Source: Candidatus Mycobacterium methanotrophicum (lineage in GTDB: Bacteria > Actinomycetota > Actinomycetes > Mycobacteriales > Mycobacteriaceae). Taken from it: a DNA stretch of 64,000 bases. Positions 44,354-53,460 of this stretch are shown here, piece by piece (position 1 is the stretch's first letter; every line of letters begins with the position of its first letter). A program made the translations under genes and the position numbers. The notes beneath the pieces are model-generated. The model saw nothing but the letters and a program-made list of their open reading frames with translations. It did not search any database and was not told where the DNA came from. The DNA lies in contig NZ_CP097320.1 in NCBI RefSeq assembly GCF_023515995.1, positions 186,001 to 250,000 of the forward strand, given 5' to 3'.

Positions 44354-45829
44354 TCAGCCGATGTCCCAGGTGTGCACCGGTTCATTGGTATGCATGTACT
44401 CGCAGTACCGCCGCAGCATCTGCGCCAGCGCAGCTGGTCGGGCCAAGCCGCTCATCTGTAGCGCGCGCACCGTGGAGACCTGCCAGACGGCGCCGTTGCG
44501 TCCGGTGCGGACGCGGCCCTCGATCACGCCGAGGAACCGGTCGCGCACCTCGCCGGCGACGCCCCAGCGCTGAAGTCCGTCGTGCGCCATCGGTAGCAGC
44601 TCGCCGAGCACCAGTTCCTCAGGCGTCACCTCGCCCAGCCCCGGCCAGTACAGGCGTGCCTGCATGCCGTGTCGAGCAGCATCGTGGAAATTCTGTTGAG
44701 CTGTAGCGAAACTCATCCTGGTCCACAGCGGACGGTCCTCTTCGGACAGTGTGCGCAACGTGCCGTAGTAGAAAGCCGCGTTGGCCAGCATGTCGATGAC
44801 CGTTGGCCCAGCCGGCAGCACACGGTTCTCCACCCGCAGATGCGGCCGGCCGTCGACAACGTCATACACCGGCCGATTCCACCGATACACCGTGCCGTTG
44901 TGCAGACGTAACTCCGAGAGCTGGGGCGTGCGTCCGGCGGCGAGTTCGGCAACCGGATCCTCGTCGGACACCTCCGGCAGCAATGACGGGAAGTAACGGA
45001 CGTTCTCCTCGAACAGGTCGAAGATCGAGGTGATCCAGCGTTCACCGAACCAAACCCGCGGCCGCACACCCTGGGCCTTGAGCTCATCAGGCCGGGTATC
45101 GGTGGATTGCGCGAACAGTTCGATGCGGCTTTCGGACCACAGCTGATGGCCGAAGAAGTACGGCGAGTTTGCGCCCAGCGCCAGCTGCGGCCCGGCCAGT
45201 ACCTGTGCGGCGTTCCAGTTGTCGGCGAAGTCGGCAGGCGATACCTGCAGGTGCAATTGCATACTGGTGCAACCGGATTCGGGGGCGATGGATGCCGAGT
45301 TAAAACTGAGCGGCTCCGGACCGCTGATATCGATTTGGATGTCTTCGCCGCGGGCGTTGAAGATCGAGTCGTTGAGGGCCGCATATCGGCTCGATTGACT
45401 CATCCATCCGCCGGTGAGGTGCTCGGGCATCAGCGTCGGCAGGATCCCGATCATGACGATGTGGGTGCCGCCGGCGTTGGCCTTGGTCTCGGCGGCGTTC
45501 AAACTGGCCCGCACCTCGGCTTCCAATTCCAGTCCGGTTGCGCCTGCCAGCGCCCGGGGCGGCACATTGAATTCGATGTTGTAGGCGCCTAATTCGGTCT
45601 GGTAAGCCGGATCGGCGATGGCGGTCAGCACGTCCTGATTCGACATCGCCGGCTGATAGTCGTCGTCGACCAGGTTGCATTCGATTTCCATCCCGGTAAG
45701 TCGGCATCCGCATTCGAAGCTGGCCTGCCCCAGCATGGTTTCGAAGACGTCCAGGCACAACTGCACCTTGCGCCGGTACTCCTGTCGGTGTACGCGCCGG
45801 TAGGTGGTCCGCTTGACCTCATCGCCCAC
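44354..45829 (-). CDS. Glutamate-cysteine ligase-like (GCS2) protein, Rv3698 type
   Basis: A 491-residue protein of the carboxylate-amine ligase / GCS2 family. Supporting blocks are GMEIECNLVDDDYQPAMSNQ, IEFNVPPRAL, GGTHIVMIGILPTLMPEHL, MQLHLQVSPADFADNW and VENRVLPAGPTVIDM. It is a second GCS2-fold enzyme close to EgtA but only distantly similar to it; its substrate is unknown and it is not required for the Egt pathway. GTG 45829 starts the conserved VGDEVKRTTYRRVHRQEYRR. Confidence 0.85.
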   Translation of the reverse strand: MGDEVKRTTYRRVHRQEYRRKVQLCLDVFETMLGQASFECGCRLTGMEIECNLVDDDYQPAMSNQDVLTAIADPAYQTELGAYNIEFNVPPRALAGATGLELEAEVRASLNAAETKANAGGTHIVMIGILPTLMPEHLTGGWMSQSSRYAALNDSIFNARGEDIQIDISGPEPLSFNSASIAPESGCTSMQLHLQVSPADFADNWNAAQVLAGPQLALGANSPYFFGHQLWSESRIELFAQSTDTRPDELKAQGVRPRVWFGERWITSIFDLFEENVRYFPSLLPEVSDEDPVAELAAGRTPQLSELRLHNGTVYRWNRPVYDVVDGRPHLRVENRVLPAGPTVIDMLANAAFYYGTLRTLSEEDRPLWTRMSFATAQQNFHDAARHGMQARLYWPGLGEVTPEELVLGELLPMAHDGLQRWGVAGEVRDRFLGVIEGRVRTGRNGAVWQVSTVRALQMSGLARPAALAQMLRRYCEYMHTNEPVHTWDIG

Positions 45830-45894
45830 AGTGCTGATGCAACCGGTTTGCTTTCTCCTGCGCAACCGCGTCATACCCCGCACACATCAGATGC

Positions 45895-46151
45895 TGACTC
45901 AGATAGCATCTGGTGTGGGGACAAGATCGATCTCGACGCCGACGTCTTGCGTGCATTGAAGCGGCGCCAGCGCGAGGAGGAAAAAACGGTTGGGGCAGCT
46001 CGTCTCCGAACTGCTCGCGCAAGCACTGGCGGCCAAGCCTCGACCGCACGTGGACATCCGCTGGGAGACCGCCGACCTACGACCGCGCCTCGACCTTGAC
46101 GATAAGGATGCAGTTTGGGCGGCCCTGGACCAGCCTGGCTATCACGCGTGA
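45895..46151 (+). pseudogene. VapB-type antitoxin gene, frameshifted, without toxin
   Basis: Frame one reads IDLDADVLRALKRRQREEEKT and ends in random sequence. Just after an AAAAAA run (45982-45987) the next frame continues GQLVSELLAQALAAKPRPHVDIRWETADLRPRLDLDDKDAVWAALD, the normal rest of a VapB antitoxin. A one-base slip in the A/G tract explains it. No PIN-domain VapC toxin follows, where M. tuberculosis has vapC48 in this region. The start codon is not clear. The 46152-46317 gap before glpK has no gene I can support. Confidence 0.65.
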
Positions 46152-46317
46152 GCGAGACCGTCGACGTCAATGTCCACGTTTAGGCGACGCATCGCGGCAG
46201 TCCGTTTCATGACACGGCGAAGGTACTCGTCGAGCGATTTTTGGTCGGACCCAGCCTCATTTATCTGCTGTGGCCGGTCGCCGCGACCCCTTCGCGGCCT
46301 GAGCTGGAAGAAGGCAC

Positions 46318-47844
46318 ATGGCCGAGTCCGCTGAGTTCGTCGCCTCCATCGACCAGGGCACCACCAGCACCCGCTGCATCATCTTCGACCACGACGGCGC
46401 TGAGGCGGGGCGCCATCAGCTCGAGCATGAGCAGATTTTGCCGCGCGCCGGCTGGGTCGAGCACAATCCGGTCGAGATCTGGGAGCGCACCACCTCGGTC
46501 CTGATGTCGGCGCTCAATGCGACGAATCTGTCGGCCAAAGATATCGCCGCGCTGGGCATCACGAATCAGCGGGAGACCACGCTGGTGTGGAACCGGCATA
46601 CTGGCCGGCCGTACTGCAATGCGATCGTCTGGCAGGACACCCGTACCGATCGCATCGCCTCGGCGCTGGACCGCGACGGCCGCGGCGACGTGATCCGCCA
46701 TAAAACCGGTCTGCAGCCGGCAACATACTTCTCCGGCGGCAAGCTGCAATGGGTGCTGGAGCACGTCGACGGTGTCCGCGAGGCCGCCGAGAGTGGCGAT
46801 GCCGTTTTCGGCACCCCGGACACCTGGCTGCTGTGGAATCTGACCGGCGGTCCTCGCGGCGGGGTCCATGTCACCGACGTCACCAACGCCAGCCGGACCA
46901 TGCTGATGGATTTGGAGACTCTGGACTGGGACGACGAACTGCTGTCCTTTTTCGGCATCCCGCGCGTGATGCTGCCGTCGATCGCCGCGTCCTCGCCGCG
47001 CCAGCCCTACGGCGTGACGTTGGAGACCGGACCGCTCGGCGGTGAGGTGCCGATCACCGGAATCCTTGGCGACCAGCATGCGGCGATGGTCGGTCAGGTG
47101 TGCCTAGCGCCGGGCGAGGCCAAGAACACCTACGGCACCGGAAACTTTCTGCTGCTGAACACCGGTGAGCAGATCGTCCGGTCCCGTAACGGTCTGCTGA
47201 CGACGGTGTGCTATCAGTTCGGCGACGCCAAACCCGTTTACGCTCTTGAAGGTTCGATCGCAGTGACCGGCTCGGCCGTGCAGTGGCTGCGCGACCAGCT
47301 GGGCATCATCAGTGGCGCGGCGCAGAGCGAGGCGCTGGCGCGCCAGGTCGACGACAACGGCGGAGTGTACTTCGTTCCGGCGTTTTCCGGGTTGTTCGCA
47401 CCGTATTGGCGCTCTGATGCGCGTGGCGCGATCGTCGGGCTGTCGCGCTACAACACCAACGCGCATTTGGCCCGCGCGACGTTGGAGGCGATCTGTTACC
47501 AGAGCCGCGATGTGGTCGATGCCATGCACGCCGATTCCGGTGTGCGCCTTGAGGTGCTGAAGGTCGACGGCGGGGTCACCGCCAATGACTTGTGCATGCA
47601 AATCCAGGCCGACGTATTAGGCGTCGACGTGGTGCGCCCGGTGGTCGCGGAGACCACCGCGTTGGGCGCGGCGTACGCGGCCGGGCTGGCGGTCGGCTTC
47701 TGGGCCGACCCGAGTGAGCTGCGAACGAATTGGCAGGAGGGCACGCGTTGGACGCCGGCCTGGAGCGATGACGAGCGCGCCGCCGGCTATGCGGGTTGGC
47801 GCAAAGCCGTGCAGCGGACGCTGGGCTGGGTCGACGTGTCCTGA
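46318..47844 (+). CDS. glpK: Glycerol kinase
   Basis: A 508-residue FGGY-family kinase that phosphorylates glycerol with [21 protein letters not shown] opens the ATP site, QHQLEHEQ-type residues and [11 protein letters not shown] follow, and the substrate site is at [21 protein letters not shown] and WQDTRTD. The C-terminal ATPase lobe has [11 protein letters not shown] and [22 protein letters not shown] 46318 is preceded by GAAGAAGG. It stands alone, followed by a strong hairpin. Confidence 0.95.
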   Translation: MAESAEFVASIDQGTTSTRCIIFDHDGAEAGRHQLEHEQILPRAGWVEHNPVEIWERTTSVLMSALNATNLSAKDIAALGITNQRETTLVWNRHTGRPYCNAIVWQDTRTDRIASALDRDGRGDVIRHKTGLQPATYFSGGKLQWVLEHVDGVREAAESGDAVFGTPDTWLLWNLTGGPRGGVHVTDVTNASRTMLMDLETLDWDDELLSFFGIPRVMLPSIAASSPRQPYGVTLETGPLGGEVPITGILGDQHAAMVGQVCLAPGEAKNTYGTGNFLLLNTGEQIVRSRNGLLTTVCYQFGDAKPVYALEGSIAVTGSAVQWLRDQLGIISGAAQSEALARQVDDNGGVYFVPAFSGLFAPYWRSDARGAIVGLSRYNTNAHLARATLEAICYQSRDVVDAMHADSGVRLEVLKVDGGVTANDLCMQIQADVLGVDVVRPVVAETTALGAAYAAGLAVGFWADPSELRTNWQEGTRWTPAWSDDERAAGYAGWRKAVQRTLGWVDVS

Positions 47845-47856
47845 CCTCCGCCTTTT

Positions 47857-47920
47857 CCGCGAGCGTGCGTGTTTGTCCACGACACGCCGGTGTCGAACGG
47901 CATTTCACGCACGCTCGCGG
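47857..47920. terminator. Hairpin between glpK and the PadR gene
   Basis: CCGCGAGCGTGCGTG (47857-47871) pairs perfectly with CACGCACGCTCGCGG (47906-47920); the loop contains a smaller GACACGCCGGTGTC stem. It lies between convergent genes and has no T-run. It shares the GCGAG...GCG theme of the recR/gatD hairpin. Confidence 0.65.
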
Positions 47921-47928
47921 GGCGCCGG

Positions 47929-48645
47929 TCAGTCGTCTTCGCCGAGGATCGTGTAGATCTCGCGACGCGCGTTGTTGACGACCTCGAGGATGCGCTGCTG
48001 CTGCTCAGCGCTGGCGGCGTGAGCGGATTGTGCTACGGCGCCGAACAATTGCCCGACGGCGGCGCGCAGGTTCAGATGCGACGGGTCGACGCCGTCGGCG
48101 ATCTCCTCCCATGGTGGTGTCTCGACTTTCTCGGCAGCGGTCCGGCCGGCGTCGGTCAACTCGAAAAGCTTTTTGCTGCCTTCGGTTTCCTTGCCGACAA
48201 TCAGGCCCTCGTCGACCAGCAGTTGCAGAGTCGGGTAGACCGAGCCGGGGCTGGGGCGCCACAGGTCCTGGCTTCGCTCGGCGATCTCTTGGATCATCTC
48301 GTAGCCGTGCATGGGCCGCTCGGCCAGCAGCACCAGGATCGCGGCGCGAACGTCGCCACGTCGACCGCGCCGACCGGGTCCGCCGCGCCGTCCAGGGCCG
48401 AACCCGAAGCCCGGACCGAAACCCCGGCCGGCGCCGGGGCCGAAACCGGGGCCGAAGCCTGGGCCGAACGGCCCGTGGTGGCCGGCGTCGTGACCGCGGA
48501 CAAAGCCGCGGAGCTCCCGACGAGCCTGCCTGCGCTGTTCGTGCAGCGCGCGCCGCGCCTGTGGGTCGAAGCCGAAGCCCTGGAATCCGGGGTCGCCGGG
48601 GCCGCCCGGGAACGGCGCATCTGCGTGGGGGAATGGGGTATCCAT
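47929..48645 (-). CDS. PadR-family transcriptional regulator with Gly/Pro/Phe-rich arm
   Basis: A 238-residue regulator. The PadR winged helix starts at RGDVRAAILVLLAERPMHGYEMIQEIAER, followed by PSPGSVYPTLQLLVDEGLI and KLFELTDAG. Unlike typical PadR proteins it has a 95-residue N-terminal arm with FGPGFGPGFGPGAGRGFGPGFGFGPG, low-complexity and likely disordered, between two charged stretches. ATG 48645 is the start; upstream codons are promoter sequence. A CGATATATCG palindrome lies 54 bases upstream and may be its operator. Ligand and targets unknown; a divergent membrane gene is a candidate. Confidence 0.85.
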   Translation of the reverse strand: MDTPFPHADAPFPGGPGDPGFQGFGFDPQARRALHEQRRQARRELRGFVRGHDAGHHGPFGPGFGPGFGPGAGRGFGPGFGFGPGRRGGPGRRGRRGDVRAAILVLLAERPMHGYEMIQEIAERSQDLWRPSPGSVYPTLQLLVDEGLIVGKETEGSKKLFELTDAGRTAAEKVETPPWEEIADGVDPSHLNLRAAVGQLFGAVAQSAHAASAEQQQRILEVVNNARREIYTILGEDD

Positions 48646-48698
48646 AATGTTGGCTCGTTTCTGGAAAGGCAGCGCCCGATGCGCTACCGATACGACGA

Positions 48699-48708
48699 CG
48701 ATATATCG
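48699..48708. promoter_or_regulatory. Palindrome upstream of the PadR gene
   Basis: CGATATATCG is a perfect 10-base palindrome between the divergent PadR and membrane-protein genes, within an AT-rich island; TATCG recurs nearby (ACTATCGT). It is a candidate autoregulatory PadR site and could overlap a -10 region. Confidence 0.4.
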
Positions 48709-48792
48709 AAAACTATCGTGATGCAACGGCGCGCTTCTTGTCAGCCGGGTGACCAGGGGTTTGTGGCTTCACTGAGCCGGGTAGCACATCCA

Positions 48793-49197
48793 GTGACGAA
48801 CGAAGAAAACCGCGATGGGACGATCGGCGCCGGTCGAGACCGGGACTTAGGCGAACAGTCAGCCACAGCCCGCGCAACTGGTGGCAGCAATCGTCTGCGG
48901 TTCTGGATGAATTGGGCGCTGGCGCTGCTGGGGGTGGTGGGCGCCGGCGCGGTCATGGTATTTGCGTTGGGCGCGGTGATGAGCACCGCCGCATGCAGCG
49001 ACAAGCAATGCCCCAACCTCGGGCCCAACGGGATCAGCTTCGGCGTGTTGTTCTACGGCGCCCCGTTCGTGGCCGCGGTGACGGTCGTCGTTTCGTTTTT
49101 CACCGCACAGCGCCGGCGGGGCGTCGTGGTCCCGCTGCTAGCGTTGGCGCTGTTGGTTGCCGACGTCACCCTCCTTGCCGTCACAGTCGCGCAGTAG
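48793..49197 (+). CDS. Small membrane protein with three predicted helices
   Basis: From GTG 48793 a 134-residue protein: a polar N-terminus of about 38 residues, then helices WMNWALALLGVVGAGAVMVFALG, FGVLFYGAPFVAAVTVVVSFF and GVVVPLLALALLVADVTLLAVTVA. Between helices 1 and 2 lies an outside loop with two cysteines (AACSDKQCPNLGPNG), likely a disulfide. No family recognised. It diverges from the PadR gene and ends 12 bases before the convergent RDD gene. Confidence 0.65.
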   Translation: MTNEENRDGTIGAGRDRDLGEQSATARATGGSNRLRFWMNWALALLGVVGAGAVMVFALGAVMSTAACSDKQCPNLGPNGISFGVLFYGAPFVAAVTVVVSFFTAQRRRGVVVPLLALALLVADVTLLAVTVAQ

Positions 49198-49209
49198 TCG
49201 CCCCAATTT

Positions 49210-49977
49210 CTAGCGGCGCGGCCATCCATACGCCGTGTTGGGCCGTAACCGCGCGAGTTCGCGACGGTGTCGTTCGGCCAGCACCGCGGCCAAGGCGAAT
49301 TGCGGCGGCGTTCCGGGCGGCGGCGCAGGGGCGATTTGGCTCAGCACGTCACCGGCGATCCGGTAAGCCATCTGGTCGCGCAGCTGCGGATCGAGTTGCG
49401 GTGCGCGGGCGAGGAATTGGCGCGCAACCTCGGCTCGTTCAGGGCTCAGCCCGGACAGCTGCAGCGCCGCAGCCCACCAGATCAACGGCGCCGGCATCAA
49501 CGGCAGCGGGTGCAGCTTCGGGCCGCGTTCGCTAATCACCACGGTCCCCGCGAAGACATCACCGATCCGTTTGGCTCTCGGCGAGAGCATGCTGCAGATC
49601 ACCGCCGGGCTGCCCAACAGCATCCAGATCTCGACGACCGATGCCAGTGCGCGAAACAGCGCCTGGCGGAAGCGCTCCGGGCCGCCGTCCTGCGACACCA
49701 CCCGCAGCCCCATCACCAGCTTGCCCACCGACCGGCCCCGCGTTGCGGTTTCGAAGACGACGGGATATCCGACGAACACCAGCACCGTGAAAATGATCAT
49801 GATCGCTGCGGTCAGGGAGTCGTCGAATTGACTCAGCGTGGCCGCCCACAACATCAGCGCCACCAGATAGCCGATGACGATGACGGCGATGTCGATCGCC
49901 GCTCCGACCGCCCGCACCGGGAGTTGAGCTATCGGAACGTCGAGCACCACGGCGTCTCCGGTCACCATGTGCGGCAT
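49210..49977 (-). CDS. RDD-family membrane protein
   Basis: A 255-residue protein with two or three helices in the first 150 residues. The RDD signature is present: PVRAVGAAIDI in helix 1 and GRSVGKLVMGLRVV after helix 2, with AKRIGDVFAGTVVI at the end of the domain. A cytosolic C-terminal region of about 90 residues follows. Function is poorly known; some members are ion antiporters. Here, as in M. tuberculosis (Rv3695), it neighbours SpoIIM and MoxR/DUF58 genes, suggesting a shared membrane complex. Confidence 0.82.
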   Translation of the reverse strand: MPHMVTGDAVVLDVPIAQLPVRAVGAAIDIAVIVIGYLVALMLWAATLSQFDDSLTAAIMIIFTVLVFVGYPVVFETATRGRSVGKLVMGLRVVSQDGGPERFRQALFRALASVVEIWMLLGSPAVICSMLSPRAKRIGDVFAGTVVISERGPKLHPLPLMPAPLIWWAAALQLSGLSPERAEVARQFLARAPQLDPQLRDQMAYRIAGDVLSQIAPAPPPGTPPQFALAAVLAERHRRELARLRPNTAYGWPRR

Positions 49978-50090
49978 ACGGCAAACGCTACTCGGCTAGG
50001 CCTGATTGCCGGACCCTCCCCCGCAAGCGGCAGGTGCCCCCATCTCAGGCCTTTCAGGCCTGCGTCGTCGTCCGGCTAGCATCTTCAGTG

Positions 50091-51083
50091 GTGGATGTCG
50101 ACGCGTTCGTAGTCGCTCACCGCGACACGTGGGACCGGCTCGAAAATTTGGTGAAGAACCGCCGGCACTTGACCGGTGCGGAGATCGACGAACTCGTCGA
50201 GCTCTACCAGCGGGTGTCGACGCACCTCTCGATGCTGCGCTCGGTGTCGTCGGATTCAGCCCTGGTCGGCAGCCTGTCGAGTATGGTGGCGCGTGGCCGC
50301 GCCGCCATCACCGGTGCTCACGCTCCGTTGTCCAGGGAATTCACCCGGTTCTGGACCGTGTCGTTTCCGGTGGTGGCTTACCGCGCCTGGCGATGGTGGC
50401 TGGCGACGGCGGTGGTGTTCTTCGCCGTCGCCGCGGCCGTCGCGGTGTGGGCAATCGACAGCCCCGAAGTCCAATCTGTGATCGGAACACCAAGCGAGAT
50501 CGATGAATTGGTCAACCACGACTTCGCCTCGTACTACCGCGAGCACTCCGCCGCCGCGTTCGGGCTGCAAGTCTGGCTCAACAATTCCTGGGTAGCCGCC
50601 AAGTGCATCGCGTTCTCCGTCGTGCTGGGTGCGCCGATTCCATTTGTGTTGTTCGCCAACGCCGCCAACCTCGGACTCGTAGCAGGGCTGATGCTTGCGG
50701 CCGGCAAGGGTGGCGTCATGCTCGGGCTGTTGATTCCGCATGGCCTGCTGGAGCTGACGGCGGTGTTCTTGGCGGGCGCCGCTGGCATGCGGCTGGGGTG
50801 GTCGGTGATAGCACCGGGTGATCGCCCACGCGGCCAGGTGCTCGCTGAGCAGGGTCGTGCCGTCGTCGCGGTCGCGGCGGGGTTGGTCGTGGTGCTGCTC
50901 ATCTCGGGCATCATCGAGTCGTTGGTCACCCCGTCGACGCTGCCCACAGCGTTGCGGATCGGCATCGGAATCCTCGCCGAGGCGGGGTTTTTGACGTACA
51001 TCGTGTACTTCGGTCGGCGTGCGGTTCGGGCCCGCGAGACCGGCGACATCGCCGACGCGCCAGACGTCGTTCCCACCCGTTGA
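50091..51083 (+). CDS. SpoIIM-like (stage II sporulation protein M) membrane protein
   Basis: A 330-residue DUF95/SpoIIM-family protein. After a soluble helical N-terminus (DVDAFVVAHRDTWDRLENLVKNRRHLTGAE) come several helices (WWLATAVVFFAVAAAVAVWAI; VAAKCIAFSVVLGAPIPFVLFANAANLGLVAGLM) and the family motif GLLIPHGLLELTAVFLAGAAGMRLG. GTG 50091 gives the family start VDVDAF; the longer frame overlaps repeats. It diverges from RDD and converges with DUF58, and probably joins the same complex although on the other strand. Confidence 0.85.
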   Translation: MDVDAFVVAHRDTWDRLENLVKNRRHLTGAEIDELVELYQRVSTHLSMLRSVSSDSALVGSLSSMVARGRAAITGAHAPLSREFTRFWTVSFPVVAYRAWRWWLATAVVFFAVAAAVAVWAIDSPEVQSVIGTPSEIDELVNHDFASYYREHSAAAFGLQVWLNNSWVAAKCIAFSVVLGAPIPFVLFANAANLGLVAGLMLAAGKGGVMLGLLIPHGLLELTAVFLAGAAGMRLGWSVIAPGDRPRGQVLAEQGRAVVAVAAGLVVVLLISGIIESLVTPSTLPTALRIGIGILAEAGFLTYIVYFGRRAVRARETGDIADAPDVVPTR

Positions 51084-51154
51084 CTCGCGGCGAACGTGGG
51101 GTTGCGTCACGCAATCTGCGAAAAAACAGGTGTCAACGACACATTCGGCGACAG

Positions 51155-52477
51155 TCATAGCCGCCCGGCGGCTTTCATAGCCAGGTAACAGTCGGCCAGC
51201 GCCGGCGCGAGCTCGCCGGGAACCGCGTCGATCACCTCTACTGCGCTGTGCCGAAGCCGAGAGGCGATGGCATACCGGTCGTTTCGGGAATATTCGGCGG
51301 CTGCGGCGTCATAGACCGCGGCCGCATCCGCCCGCCCTGCGGCAAGGTGGTCGACCCGCGGGTCGGCGACGGCGGCAAGGATCACCCGGTGCCTGGCCGA
51401 GAGCTGGGGCAGCACCGGCAACAGCCCTTCCTCGAGAGCGGTCGCGTTGAGGTCTGTCAGCAGCACGACTAGCGAGCGCCGTCTGGTTCGGCGGACGATA
51501 GTGGAAACCATCGCGGTCGCGTCAGATTCAATCAACGCAGCATGCAGCGGAGCCATCGCGTCGACCAGTCGGGCCAGTAGTTCGGTTCGCGATGCGCCGA
51601 ATACGCCGGCGCGGATCACGCGGTCGTGCGCGAGGAAGTCGACATGATCACCGGCTCGCGACGCGAGCGCCGCCAGCAGCAGAGCGGCGTCCATCGACCA
51701 GTCCAGTCGGGGCCAACCACTTGGATCGGTGGCCGTGGGATCGATACCGACCCGGCCGGCAGCCGTGCGCCCGGTGTCGAGCACGATGACGACCCGGCGG
51801 TCACGTTCAGGTCGCCAGGTACGCACCACGACGTCGGCTCGACGAGCGGTGGCGCGCCAGTCGATTGAGCGGACGTCGTCACCGACGACATACTCTCGCA
51901 GCGAGTCAAATTCGGTGCCCTTTCCCCGCGTCAGGGTTGGCGACAGGCCGTCGATTTCTCGGAGTTTGGCCAGGCGCGCCGGTAGATGCTGGCGCGACAA
52001 GAACATTGGCAGTACGCGGATTTGGCCGGGCAGCGGATGTGACCTCTGTCGGCCCGCCATGCCCAGCGGGCCGACTGACCGTGCAGTGACCACCGCCGAC
52101 CGCTGATCACCGCGGCGGATCGGCCGCAAGCAGGTGTCTATCCGCTGCATCCGGCCGGCGGCGATGTCGATGGCGTGAATAGCCGGGTCAGCCCGGGCGC
52201 TAGGCGCCCAGGCGTCCCGAAACTGCCCGCGAAACCGCCGCCGGCCAGCATTGTGGATCAGCAGCCCGGCATTCACCGCTTCGCCGAGCCGCACCGCGCC
52301 GTTGGGCAGCCGGGTGTACCGCAATTGGAATGGGCTTGACGCCATGCCGATGTCAGCGATGACCGCGACGGCCAGCGCCGCGAGCAGTATCACAAAAGAT
52401 GTTGCCGGCCAAGCTGATAGCACCACGGGCAGACTGCAGATGAGTGCAATCAGCCCGGTGCGCCCCGTCAGGATCAC
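51155..52477 (-). CDS. DUF58 / VWA-like membrane-anchored protein
   Basis: A 440-residue protein with two N-terminal helices (GLIALICSLPVVLSAW; SFVILLAALAVAVIADIG) and the DUF58 core: EFDSLREYVVGDDVRSIDWRATARR, then a VWA-type domain beginning VVIVLDTGRT. Proteins of this type are partners of MoxR ATPases and may present metal-dependent adhesion sites. GTG 52477 overlaps the moxR stop (TAGTG). Gene order moxR-DUF58 is standard. Confidence 0.88.
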   Translation of the reverse strand: MILTGRTGLIALICSLPVVLSAWPATSFVILLAALAVAVIADIGMASSPFQLRYTRLPNGAVRLGEAVNAGLLIHNAGRRRFRGQFRDAWAPSARADPAIHAIDIAAGRMQRIDTCLRPIRRGDQRSAVVTARSVGPLGMAGRQRSHPLPGQIRVLPMFLSRQHLPARLAKLREIDGLSPTLTRGKGTEFDSLREYVVGDDVRSIDWRATARRADVVVRTWRPERDRRVVIVLDTGRTAAGRVGIDPTATDPSGWPRLDWSMDAALLLAALASRAGDHVDFLAHDRVIRAGVFGASRTELLARLVDAMAPLHAALIESDATAMVSTIVRRTRRRSLVVLLTDLNATALEEGLLPVLPQLSARHRVILAAVADPRVDHLAAGRADAAAVYDAAAAEYSRNDRYAIASRLRHSAVEVIDAVPGELAPALADCYLAMKAAGRL

Positions 52478-53460
52478 TAGCGTGGCACCGGGACCGAGGC
52501 CAAAATCCCGTCGAGTACGCCATCGGGTGTGGCGCCCTCCAGCTCCGCCTCCGGCCGAAGCATCACCCGGTGGCGCAGGGTCGGCCGGGCCATGGCCTTC
52601 ACGTCATCAGGTGTGACGTAGTTACGCCCGCAGAGCCACGACCACGACCGCGCTGTGGCCAGTAATGCGGTTGCGCCGCGCGGCGACACACCCAACTGGA
52701 GCGCAGGCGAATACCGGGTGGCGCCGGCGATGTCGACGATGTAACCCAGCACCTCCTGGGCCACGCGCACCTGGCTCACGGCATCGCGGCCCGCTGCCAG
52801 CTCGGTCGGTCCGGCCACGGGACGGATCGCCGACAGGTCATGCGGATCAAAGCCATGTGCGTGGCGACCGAGAATGGCAATCTCGTCACCGCGCGGTGGC
52901 ACTGGCACAGTCAGTTTGAGCAGGAACCGGTCCAGCTGCGCCTCCGGCAACTGATATGTGCCTTCGTATTCGACCGGGTTTTGCGTCGCGGCGACGATGA
53001 ACGGGTCGGGCAGCGCCCGCGGTTCGCCGTCCACACTTACCTGACGCTCTTCCATCGCCTCCAGTAAGGCCGCCTGGGTCTTCGGTGGCGTGCGGTTGAT
53101 TTCATCGGCCAGCATCAGATTGGTGAAAACCGGGCCGCTTCGGAACACGAAGGCAGCGGTGCGAGCGTCGAAGACCAGCGATCCGGTGACGTCGCCAGGC
53201 ATCAAGTCCGGGGTGAACTGGACACGCTTGAATTCCAGCTGGAGGGCTGCGGCCAGCGAACGAACCAGTAGTGTCTTCGCCACGCCGGGCACACCTTCGA
53301 GCAACACGTGTCCGCGGCATAGCAGTGCGATCACCAGCCCGGTGATCACGGCATCCTGCCCGACAACAGCTTTGCCGATCTCGCCGCGCAACGCCAGCAG
53401 GGCCTGACGCGCCGATTCCGCCAGCGGCGGCTGGGCGGAGGTGGCGCGCGATTGGGTCAT
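52477..53460 (-). CDS. moxR2: MoxR-family AAA+ ATPase
   Basis: A 327-residue chaperone-like ATPase. Walker A is GVPGVAKT (56-63), Walker B LADE (117-120) followed by INRTPPKTQAALLEAMEERQV, sensor 1 is VAATQNPVEYEGT and the lid begins LPEAQLDRFLLKL. MoxR ATPases remodel or load VWA proteins. It overlaps DUF58 at its end and the DUF4350 gene at its start (four bases). Equivalent in position to Rv3692. Confidence 0.92.
   Translation of the reverse strand: MTQSRATSAQPPLAESARQALLALRGEIGKAVVGQDAVITGLVIALLCRGHVLLEGVPGVAKTLLVRSLAAALQLEFKRVQFTPDLMPGDVTGSLVFDARTAAFVFRSGPVFTNLMLADEINRTPPKTQAALLEAMEERQVSVDGEPRALPDPFIVAATQNPVEYEGTYQLPEAQLDRFLLKLTVPVPPRGDEIAILGRHAHGFDPHDLSAIRPVAGPTELAAGRDAVSQVRVAQEVLGYIVDIAGATRYSPALQLGVSPRGATALLATARSWSWLCGRNYVTPDDVKAMARPTLRHRVMLRPEAELEGATPDGVLDGILASVPVPR

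Noticed and set aside
46155..46262. Minus-strand tail SLDEYLRRVMKRTAAMRRLNV
   Set aside because: It looks protein-like but has no start codon or recognisable family, and the frame vanishes towards glpK. Could be the end of a lost gene; not enough to annotate.
51084..51154. Short palindromes (TTGCGTCACGCAA, GTGTCAACGACAC) between SpoIIM and DUF58 genes
   Set aside because: Arms are six bases or fewer and cannot be told from chance in GC-rich intergenic sequence; noted only as a possible weak terminator.
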